Part shown: positions 55,058 through 64,000 of the stretch, in pieces | Layout of the letters: each line of letters opens with the position of its first letter | Position numbering within the stretch: the first letter of the stretch is position 1 | Position numbers and translations under genes: made by a program | The notes under the pieces: generated by a model | Told to the model about the DNA's origin: nothing | What the model saw: only the letters and a program-made list of their open reading frames with translations | Databases searched by the model: none | Assembly: GCA_026770025.1 (NCBI GenBank) | Contig: JAMXDE010000005.1 | Coordinates: forward strand, 2,232,001-2,296,000 | Reading direction: 5' to 3' | DNA from: Craspedostauros australis | Lineage: Eukaryota; Bacillariophyta; Bacillariophyceae; Mastogloiales; Achnanthaceae | Length of the DNA: 64,000 nucleotides

Positions 55058-56962
55058 ATGAAGCACAGTTCCAAGCATGGCGTCGATACTAATGCGACTG
55101 GCGGACACGCTACTCGTAGCATGTGCTCTGAGCTGCACACTCGCACAACAAAGGCTGCAGTCAAGAGTCGCCTCAGCACGAGCAGCACTGCCAGCGATAA
55201 CAACATCAAGAATGGAGAAACGAAAGCACAGCGCAAGCGCAGGCAATGGTCCGCGCAGACTTTGGTCATCATCGTCATCGTTGCGGTCATGGAAGGTTTC
55301 ACCATGTTCAAGACAACGAAAATCGATCAACCTGCCATGCTTGGAGGAATCATGCATGACACAGACGAGAACAATGGCGACACTCGTGATCATATTTACA
55401 GCGGTGGCGAGCAGAGACACACGATTACGGGCACAGCTATTGACGTATCCATCGAAACACCCATCAATTCACAACTCAGTACTCGTACGCAGTTGGGAAA
55501 GCGCGATGTAGAACGAGCGGACATCCAGCCAGCCAAGTCATCGCCAGCACCAATGCCAATATCAACATCAAAGCCCAAGCTCAAGCTCAAGCCCACGCCC
55601 ACGCCCATGCCACTGGACACAACTTATCACCATGCACGTAGCAGCAGCACCGGTGGCGGCGGCGATCGCATGCCCCAGCTCATCCTTCACGTTGGACCAT
55701 CCAAAACGGCAACCACGACCATGCAAGGCAACTTAGCAGAGCTGCAGATGAACGGAATACTGGCTCAGGACAACTACATATTCTGGGGACGGGGTTATTT
55801 CAAAGGGCAATACAAAGGGCACAAGATGTCAGCCATCGAAGGGTTGTGGAATGCCAGTTGCATGCATCTTGATTACACAAACTATTTGAACCAAAAGACG
55901 CGAACTGAATTCCCGAACAACACCACCGCATTCAACACGTCCAACATGTCCAACACGTCAATTTCCGTCCCATCGCGACGGCTCTTGCTCCCAGTCCCCC
56001 AGTGTATCAGGAGCACACAGAACTTGTTGGACGAGCTGAGGAATGATGCAATATCCCTGATCATCAGCGATGAAACGTACTCCTGGAGATCACGATACCA
56101 CAAAGGTGCCCTCTACAACCCGGTCTTCTTTGACAATCTGAACGACGTGTTTCATGGATGGAACGTCACCGTGGTCATGACCTATCGACGGGTCTTCGAC
56201 TGGATGCTCAGCAGCATCAAGCAGGACAAAGGCCGCAACATTGAACGAGGCCGCGAGGATGGCAAATGGCCTTCGGACGGCGGCAAGCTGCAGCTTCGGA
56301 CATGGTCGATGATCACGGAGGCCCTTCGGTGGTGCACGCTGCCCAAAGACGGACGCAAGGACAGCTACATTGTAACCAGCGTGTACACCTTCATCGATGG
56401 CTCCATACAGACCTGGGGCAACGGCGGTTTCGCCTATCACGTTTTGAATGTCCACAACAAACAACGCCACATCACGCAGCAATTGATGTGCGATTTTGTG
56501 CAGGATGCGCCCAACGCCTGCGCGTACCTGCAGAACATGACCGACAACCCACCCCTGAACATGCGCAACGTCGCCTGGTTCTGCTACCACGACATCGTCT
56601 TCATGGCCGCCAAACGAGGATTCATCTCTCAGCAGGTCCAGGCCAACAAGACGAGGGTCGACATGGCGAATGATTTGGCGCAGTATCACCAACGCACTCT
56701 GAACAAAACCATGGTCGACCTGCCGTTGTGGTGCCCTTCGAATACGTCGTTGGAACACCTTCTCAACATCTCGCTTGCCGTGGAAGCCAACTGGATGCCA
56801 GCCTGGTTCCGTTCCCCGAACGGCGAAGTTCAACATCGATCCTCATTTGAACGGACGGCGTACCAAAGGCGTGAGTTTTGCAGTGTTGACTTCCACAGGC
56901 TGCTCAAGAACGTCTCATCATGGGATGAAATCTTGGAGAAGTTGGAGAATGGATTCGACTGA
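55058..56962 (+). CDS. Type II membrane sulfotransferase-like protein
   Basis: 634 residues from the ATG at 55058, single exon. One hydrophobic segment (LVIIVIVAVMEGFTMF, ~68-84) anchors it; a Lys/Pro linker (KPKLKLKPTPTPMP) leads to the catalytic domain, which opens with 'QLILHVGPSKTATTTMQGNL' (~206), a P-loop-like phosphosulfate site of the sulfotransferase type found widely in stramenopiles. 'WNVTVVMTYRRVFDWMLSSIKQ' provides the candidate 3'-phosphate Arg/Ser pair. Multiple Asn-X-Ser/Thr sites (NNTTAFNTSNMSNTS) fit a lumenal domain. It is unrelated in detail to the three-exon sulfotransferase at 24132. Substrate unknown; carbohydrate sulfation in the Golgi is the natural guess. Confidence 0.75.
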   Translation: MKHSSKHGVDTNATGGHATRSMCSELHTRTTKAAVKSRLSTSSTASDNNIKNGETKAQRKRRQWSAQTLVIIVIVAVMEGFTMFKTTKIDQPAMLGGIMHDTDENNGDTRDHIYSGGEQRHTITGTAIDVSIETPINSQLSTRTQLGKRDVERADIQPAKSSPAPMPISTSKPKLKLKPTPTPMPLDTTYHHARSSSTGGGGDRMPQLILHVGPSKTATTTMQGNLAELQMNGILAQDNYIFWGRGYFKGQYKGHKMSAIEGLWNASCMHLDYTNYLNQKTRTEFPNNTTAFNTSNMSNTSISVPSRRLLLPVPQCIRSTQNLLDELRNDAISLIISDETYSWRSRYHKGALYNPVFFDNLNDVFHGWNVTVVMTYRRVFDWMLSSIKQDKGRNIERGREDGKWPSDGGKLQLRTWSMITEALRWCTLPKDGRKDSYIVTSVYTFIDGSIQTWGNGGFAYHVLNVHNKQRHITQQLMCDFVQDAPNACAYLQNMTDNPPLNMRNVAWFCYHDIVFMAAKRGFISQQVQANKTRVDMANDLAQYHQRTLNKTMVDLPLWCPSNTSLEHLLNISLAVEANWMPAWFRSPNGEVQHRSSFERTAYQRREFCSVDFHRLLKNVSSWDEILEKLENGFD

Positions 56963-57281
56963 TCGCAATTTTGCAGGCAAAGATGGAAAGAGAGCGAGCG
57001 AGAGGGATGGAGGGATACGAATAGGTATCCGCCATGTGCGACGCAGGCCTTTGGTTTTGCTGAGCCGGAGAAGCCAATTGTGGCGCCAACCTGTGTGCCA
57101 GCTTGTGGAAATGCGAATCCGTACCAACAACGACGAGCAGAGTACCACGAAAGAGAACATGTTGTACCAAGTAGAAACCATGTGCTGGTGAAGCGCCCAC
57201 AAGCAAGGAAAGAAAGACGAAAGACAGGATACTACACTCTACTATACTCATACGTCTTGCCATGGTGCGTATGCTAATCCT
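56963..57281. other. Intergenic between convergent genes
   Basis: 3' flanks of the sulfotransferase-like gene and the large 57282-62075 gene. Nothing else seen. Confidence 0.5.
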
Positions 57282-60200
57282 CTATTTTTGCGCTTGCTGC
57301 AGGATAAGGTCGCAACCTCCGCTGCCGTGATGCGGCACAGAGCGGCGCAGCAACCGGACTGCTGGAGGCTCATCGTCGTTTTCCTCCGCCATGCCGGCCA
57401 TATTCTGGATCTCTTCCCAGCAGCTTGGATCGGGTGGCATCAGCACTGTTGCTTTGAGCCCGCTGGGTAGCGTGACTTGGAATACGTACGAATCTGTCGG
57501 CACGGTGATGACCGAAGGGCTCGGGAAGATGCTTCTGCCGTGCGTTCGTTGCGTGCGTAATGACCCCGCGATGATGCCGACAGCGGCGTGCGGGTGGAGC
57601 CGCGGGCACACAAGCTGATTGAGAACGACATCAACGATGGCGAAAATCAATGACGGCGCCAACACCGATGATGAGGATAAAGCAAGGGGGTTCGAGAAAG
57701 AGACAGCGAATGTGCATGCTGAGATGTGTGTCGGTCTCATGACTACTAGTCATACGCCCAACTGCGCTCATCGGTTCAACTGTGCATCACCGGCCTGCTA
57801 ACCGCCAACCAATGGACCAACCAACGAAAACCAATGAAACCACCAACGAATCCACTTACCTTGGTTGCTTTGCTCTTGCCTCGCCAGACCAACTGCTGAA
57901 AGCGGCATTGGAAGATGGGGAAAGCGTTTGAAGGACAGCAAGAGCGAAGGATGTGGCGGTGGCCCGGATGCAACCGCTTTCCAAATCCTTCATACGCGGT
58001 CAACGCCGATGACATGATTGGCACCTTGTCTGCGCATGTGGACAGCAGCTTCGAGAATATAGCAGCAAGTTGCTGTGATCCACGAAAGCAATATTGAGGC
58101 AAGTGCATGGAGAAGTGCAAGCATAGGCAGAGTTAGTTCCTCACATCACACGAGTAGCTGGCGTTTCCGCTGGTACAGCATGCAATCAGATTACATGAGC
58201 ATGTAGATCAGCCTCACCTGCAAGTCCTGTCTGTGGCAGTCGGTTGGAATGACGTTCGAAACAAATCGCAAGCTGCGGATCGCAGTGAACCGCAATCTGC
58301 AAATGGCAGCCGTGTCCACGGTTGATGATGTTTGCCCTTTCTGATGCGACGCAAAATCGCGACTGGTGGCATCCAGCACTGCGGTGATCAACCGGATCAG
58401 TTCCGCAACAGGCACGGCCGTCGCCGCGCCTGTTGATCCTTTCTGCTCGACAGCCCAGCAAGCGTACAATGCGAAAATCGCATCCAAGATGGAAATGCTT
58501 CGATCATCCAGTACGAGGTCGTGACGATGCTCGACCTGATTGTCCACCTGGGCGTGCTTCTTCTTTCCGGTGCGGCGTTGGAAGGGAAGGCCCAAGATTG
58601 TCCGATGCAGCGACGCCGCATCGACCTTCAAGTGTTTCTGCAACGAACGATCTTGTGGTGGCAATCCGCTCAACATCGAGAGCAGGATAGGGACGGATTG
58701 AGCACGATACCCCGCGATGTGCTTGCTCCATTCCCGCTGGCTCCGCCGCTGCTGCTGTTGGCGATTATCGTGATACTGGGGTGAAATTGCTGGTCCATGG
58801 TGTTGAATCAATGTCTCACAGAAGGATTGCAGCACGGACAGCAGCAATCCCTCCCTCTCCGAAACTTGTGTGTGCTGCTGATGATGGCGACCTGGTTGTT
58901 TGCGCTCCTGCTGCGGAATCCCTGTTCGAAATTTGCTCATCGCAAAGCAGCGCAGCACACGACGCAGAATCTCGTTGTCGTTTGCAAATTGGAAGTGCCG
59001 GGATGTACAGCTTCTCTTCCCTCGCCCTCCGCTCGCCCGCTTCCTCTTTGCATTGGTCTCTAACGGCGTACTGTCAGATTGTCGGAGGAAGTGATGCAAT
59101 CGATGTTCGAAAGCGGTTCGAAGATGCGTGCATAGCGTTGAGCGGTTTGCGGTCGTATTGAATACTTTCATCAGGATCGAGGCGACGCTCTCTCTCAATT
59201 GCGTGGATGTGCGAGGTTCAAAGACGAGCTGGATCAGCGTCTCCACAAGCACGAATGGCGATGTGTCGGGGTGTGTGGATGGGGACGTGACTGGCGTTGA
59301 CACGGACACGATGAACAAGTGAAACAGCGCAACCATGATTTCTCTTGCAAACGGCTGGGACGATGCATGGCCAAGCCACGCAATCATCAGTCGATGCAAC
59401 TTCATCTTCGGATGGTGCTCCCCTTGTTTGCAAGCCACACTAGCCCCATTCAACTCACCGCCACGACTTGAAGCTCGTCGGAAGAGGGTCGGTGGATGCC
59501 ATTCTCCGATCATGAGCAGCATCTTCGTCGAATGCTGGATGGATGATGACAGGAGGAAAAGGGACGGGATGAGCGGGGGTTTAGCTTGATTTCCGGCGCC
59601 GTCCTTCTTCGCGAAGTTCGTCTCGTCCTTCCAGATGGACATCAGCAACGGCGTTTGGCAATCCGCAAGGGTCACGCAAAGCAACTGCTCGATGACAGCC
59701 AACAGATTCTCAACAGTGGTGTCATCAAGGTGTCGAAGGGATGAGTATTCAACGGTTGACGTTGCGGCCAGAATGCGTCGCAGCATCAGGGCCTTCCCCA
59801 ATGACCACGCCAGCCGCGATAAGTAGTGTTTGGCATCATGGAGCGGTTGTGAACGTTGTCCTTGTTTTTGTCTCTTTCCTTGATTCTGATTGTTCTCCTC
59901 ATCCCACTGGGCCTGAATTACATGTTGTACCGCAGCGTGACGCAACTGAAAGATAGATATCGATGACGCTGCCGACTTGTCTGCGATCATGGCATGCTTG
60001 GTGGGAGTGCAAACCAATATGCCCATCATCTGGCGCTCCACGCGTGCGGCGACATCCATGAGGATTTGTAGAACGGCAGTATGCACGACGTCTCTCGCAG
60101 CTGCCGGTTGCTTCGTCGCAGCAGCACCCTCGCGTGCGTACTCATCATCCATCACGGACAATGCCATCGCCAGTCCACGCAATCGCAGCATGATGTTGAC

Positions 60201-62075
60201 GGCCTGTGATGATACCGATTCTTGAGGGACTCGAAAGACCTTTGCATGTTTGGCTTGGCAGATTGCGTTGACCATGACCACAAGACGCGTGACAAGGAAG
60301 CTCACCAATTTGCCATGCCGTTCGAGAGCCTTCCTGGGTGGGATGGTTGAGAGCTTGCTTGATGGTACCGTCAGGACTTGAGCCGCCGTATTCAACAGCA
60401 TATTGCATCCTTCGTTGCATAGATCTGAAAGCGACCGTACTGCCTCCTCCATCACCGTTGATGGCACGAGAGTCTGAAACGAAATATCGGCCTCCGCAAT
60501 CGAAGGCGATGATTCGTATTGCGGCAGCTGTTGTTGCTGATGTTGCTTGTGCCGTTCTTGCGCAACGTGAAACGCGGAGATGATTTCGCCCATGGTCTTC
60601 CAGAGGGGTCCGGCCAATTGCGGACGTTCACGAGCATACGCGTTGCATCGCAACAAGGAAATGAAGATGTGAATGCATACATGACGAATGGAGCAAATCG
60701 TCCGAGTGTCGGATCGATCATGCCACCACTCCTCCATAGCGATGTCGTCGTCGTCATTGTCTTGCTCTTCTTCCTCTTCTTCACACCCTTCTTGATCGCC
60801 CGACGCAACGGCACCATCGTCATCCATGGAACTTGCGGCATCTCGCTGGCGCATTTCTGCGCTTCCCAGTATGCATTCCATGGCATCATGTTTTGCGCCG
60901 TTTAGCTGCGCGCATATGACCCTCCCCAGGTTCTGGATGATCTCGATCACCCACTTATCCAGTTGCTGCAGCTGTGGTGGGGATAGCAATGGAACAGGCG
61001 AAGGATCATTCGATGATGATGATGACGATGACAACGAGATGGATTGTTTTCGCAATTCGACAAGGTACTGGATGAATCTCATGATTGTGGATGCGTGAGA
61101 TAGATAGTACAGGGAAGGGCGGCGCGGTTGCGTTGCTGGCACTGTTTCCGTCTTGCGCGGCGATGCGTACGGATTCTGCGGTGCCGACTTTTGCGCTGAG
61201 GGTCGCGATGGTTGTGTCGGCGACGGAGGTGCCGACGTGGGGCTTTGCGAGACAGACGAAAGCATCGACGATGGCGACATGATGTCCGCATGGCGGTGCG
61301 CCGATTCAGCGTTGGCAGTTGCCGTTGCTGCTGTGGTCATGGTCAGTGCATTTTGGATGCGTGGCAGCTCAGCCATCTGATTGCGTCGCAGCGCATCGAA
61401 TGCCTCTTGGATGCGATGAAACAGCGCCGGCGAATCAGAATTGCTCCGGCCGCGTTGCTTGAACTCATCGATCTGCTGCTTGATGAGCCGTTTGACTTTG
61501 GGGTGCGGGAACGACTTCGATCGCAGACAATCCCGCACGCAAATAGGCCTCTGTCCATTGCACTTGTTCTGTGCATGATAGTTGGCTTCCAGTGCCGCAA
61601 TCAGACCATTGGGCGCGGTTTCCGGCATCTGGCTCTGACCGCCGGCCTCCATGTCGATAATCTCTTTGCCGAATGTCTTCCTTTGCTTCACTTCTCGCCT
61701 TCGCTTGTTTGATGAGAGCAAGTCTTGCTTGCGCTGCTGCCAAGAACGAGCAGCAGTCACGTTGTTGTGCTTTCCAATTGCGTGAAATTTCTGTGCCACA
61801 CTACTCCTATCGCCAGCAAGCAAGCGTCGATGATATCTGATGTCACCTCTGTTCTTGGCGGAAGGAAGCAACCGCTCAGGTGAGGGACTAATCGTACGGT
61901 TGTGTGTGCTCGTGGAGTGGTATGGAGCAGGTGAAATGGTTGCACAAAAGTGTGTGGTGGAAATGGTCTGGTTGTGCTGTGTTTGGTTGCGTCGCCATGG
62001 GTATTGCGTTGCGTCGTGTTGTGTGGGTTGTGTTTGGGACGAGGTTTCGGATTGTCGGAATGAACTTTTGCTCAT
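57282..62075 (-). CDS. Very large helical protein of unknown function
   Basis: I read three exons on the minus strand: 62075-58218, 58072-57860 and 57614-57282, all phase 0, with GTGAGG and GTAAGT donors and CAG acceptors; 1467 residues. The last junction is the least sure: other acceptors at about 57792 and 57726 would give short alternative C-termini. The start is the first ATG at 62075; a later one at 61652 (MEAGGQSQ) is possible since the first 140 residues are low complexity. Long predicted helices recur ('MRFIQYLVELRKQSI', 'HGKLVSFLVTRLVVMVNAI', 'FAREIMVALFHLFIVSV'), suggesting a HEAT- or ARM-like solenoid. Acidic runs (EEEEEEQDNDDDD) and basic runs (NAKRKRASGGRGKR) could be nuclear signals. 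I do not recognise the family. Confidence 0.65.
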
Positions 62076-63739
62076 TTCGTTGGAATGCAGTTCGATTCAT
62101 GCGACCCGGATGTTCCTTTCTTGGACGATCCAGTTCCTTCGGTGAAAGCGGGCTGAAACACTGTTCCACGGTACATAACAATCTGCAGAGAGAGAGAGAG
62201 AGAGAGATGGTACAGGACTCTACCCTAGAGAGTGTTCTATTGCATTGGACTTGTCATATGTACAACTGATGATGCCAGATACTTACTGATAGTCTTCATC
62301 TGCCATGGATCAATGACAATGATAGGTCCTTGATAATCAACAATTGCATACAGGTCAGGGCACCAAACACTACACTTACTACACTGCCAGGCTGATCAAT
62401 CCATCAGGTGGAGTCTGCTATGTTTGGTCTTTGGTTTTGCTAAGTTATGGTAGTTGTAGTCAATTGATGATTGATAAGATTGTGAGAACAAGATCTCATT
62501 CATCCCAGGTTGGTGCATTCTTGCACTATTTCTGCTATCTTTCCTGATTCTGTTGTGGTTCATCATCAGGTCTTCCTACTGTTCTGTTCAATGCCATTGT
62601 GGTCCATCATGAATTCTCTCTACTTTGTTGCCCAAGGTTGTCATGCTGATTGCGCAGTATCTCATGCTATTCTCCCCTTTGGGTCTTTCCTCATCTCTGT
62701 CTGATCTTGTCTCATCTTGGACTCTCATGGTGTCAATATATCTTGGCCTGTCAATGTCAGCAGGATGCATACATCATCCCTGCCATCATAAGGCTGTCTC
62801 CTAATTGCTGTTACCACATGCCCACTGATGCACCTGGTGTCACTGGACATGTCAGAATATCACGACTATCACATGATCTTGATTCCTTGGATATTAGCGC
62901 ACGCTAAATCTCTAACAATAGCGACACCCGTCGACCAATCAGAAATCTCCACTTTTTATACCTTTTCCGTTCCGAACGGAAATTTTGGTCGAAAATCCGT
63001 TGTGTCAAATTTGTGTCGCATTTCGCGTCGCAAGAATCGTTTTCCCTCAATCACAGATCCAAAATGTCGCGGAAATTGATTTCTTGCCAAGATGAGCCAA
63101 TCTGCCCAATCAGGACAGACTTGGATCTTGGATGTGACACGTGCGAATCTTGCCATGACCTTCTCAAGTGAATACGATCAATCGTGTGATCGTACTACTA
63201 GCAACATCGTGAGAAGACGTAATTCACAACACGGGCTATCGCGGTGTTTTGTTCATTGACTTTTGCAACTCTTCTTCACGCAGTAACACGCACATTTGTC
63301 GTGTTGTCTCCGTGTTAATTTCATCTGCAATTGCATGAGATCATGTCATGCCTCTATCATGCTCACAGTTCCAAGAAGACAATCTTGTGAGCTCGACAGC
63401 ATTCCTACTACCATACGAATAACACAGTAAACAAACACTCTCCTCACCAACAACAACGACTTGATCACTCTACGTTCTCGGTGCGGTATCTTCAAACCCA
63501 TCTACGATTAGGTTCTAACATTGGATCTCAGTGTCTGATCCTCTGATGTCATCTCTGATGTCAGTCCCAACATCAGTTCCAATGACAGTAGAATCTGAAC
63601 ACCATTTGCATCATCAAGACTCATCTGACTATACTAACAATCACGTTGAATCACATTTCAGTCAGTTGTGATATTAGCCTGATTTCGATCTAGACGTTGA
63701 CAGCTGGATCAGTGAGTGACAGGTCCGCAACCAATTGGT
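62076..63739. other. Gene-poor, repeat-like region
   Basis: Visibly more T-rich and richer in TGAT/ATCA words than the genes to the left. It contains a (GA)n run at 62190-62207, a 19-bp near-palindrome at 62964-62982 and clustered TGATGTCA words at 63546-63563. No complete gene seen; probably decayed mobile DNA. Confidence 0.4.
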
Positions 63740-64000
63740 TTATGGCCATTCTGGAGGGATCGTCTGGTGGGACTTGGATTTGCCCAGTATTGTCGTGCGC
63801 CCATCCATCACTGTTTGGAAAAGCACAGTCATTTCCTTGATACTTGGCATGCTTGCTGATACCAGAGACGTGTCCGTCTTGTCCCACATTGCTATCTTGA
63901 TGAATGCTTTCTTCACTTGGTTGTGCATTGCACGATCGTCCTTGCCATATCTTTTGTCTGGTCCAAATCCTTTTGCTTGTTGTGCGATCCTTTCATTGAG
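63740..64000 (-). CDS. Partial hypothetical ORF running off the right edge
   Basis: The frame is open from the window end to a stop at 63740 (at least 86 residues; 'GPDKRYGKDDRAMHNQVKKA', 'TVMDGRTTILGKSKSH'). A second frame on the same strand (63887-63690) carries a coding-looking tail (DDPSRMAINQLVADLSLTD), so a frameshift may split one protein. No domain recognised. Given its surroundings it may belong to a mobile element. Confidence 0.3.
   Translation of the reverse strand, partial: LNERIAQQAKGFGPDKRYGKDDRAMHNQVKKAFIKIAMWDKTDTSLVSASMPSIKEMTVLFQTVMDGRTTILGKSKSHQTIPPEWP

Overview
The window reads as a nuclear chromosome segment of a photosynthetic stramenopile, most likely a diatom. The reasons are spliceosomal introns with GT-AG borders (235 to 414 bp where both ends can be placed confidently), diatom-like polyubiquitin with Asp16, Asp24 and Thr28, two proteins with a signal peptide followed by a Phe-led plastid transit region (the ASAFAP-like bipartite targeting of red-derived secondary plastids), and Copia retrotransposons of the kind abundant in diatoms. 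Host genes use TAA, TAG and TGA as terminators, so the genetic code is standard. This placement is inferred from the sequence only.

Layout. 1-3082 (-): 5' part of an exportin-5/HASTY gene. 4434-5363 (+): unknown acidic-tailed protein. 5708-7558 (-): SLC2-type sugar transporter. 9348-10907 (+): five-unit polyubiquitin with an intron after codon 2. 12306-14260 (+): plastid-type RRM protein. 15073-23347: old Copia element A with diverged LTRs but long open gag and pol. 24132-26241 (+): three-exon membrane sulfotransferase. 26633-27739 (-): phosducin/TXNDC9-like protein. 28873-29676 (+): plastid PDZ protein. 30259-34085 (-): four-exon SNF2 ATPase. 34886-38179 (+): COG4. 38409-40652 (-): membrane-anchored JmjC/cupin protein. 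41263-45825 (-): P5A ATPase (Spf1/ATP13A1). 46769-48205 (+): membrane cyclophilin-like protein. 48356-54753: young Copia element B with identical LTRs. 55058-56962 (+): second, unrelated sulfotransferase-like protein. 57282-62075 (-): very large three-exon protein of unknown function. 62.1-64 kb: gene-poor, repeat-like DNA with an ORF running off the window.

The genes do not form one pathway. Several act in the secretory system: COG4 in Golgi tethering, P5A in ER membrane quality control, and two type II sulfotransferase-like enzymes, a JmjC protein and a cyclophilin-like protein that are all probably ER/Golgi anchored. Gene order here is not operonic, so this clustering may be chance.

The most notable signals are these. 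Both Copia elements, though from clearly different lineages, keep gag and pol in the same reading frame separated by one stop codon with no frameshift. Element A also carries a stop inside gag and has Asn in place of the protease catalytic Asp, yet the rest of its pol is open and its RT, integrase and RNase H catalytic residues are kept despite strongly diverged LTRs. An exportin-5 homologue is present. The cyclophilin-like membrane protein appears to have lost PPIase active-site residues. I did not find a convincing wholly new system such as a defence island or gene cluster.
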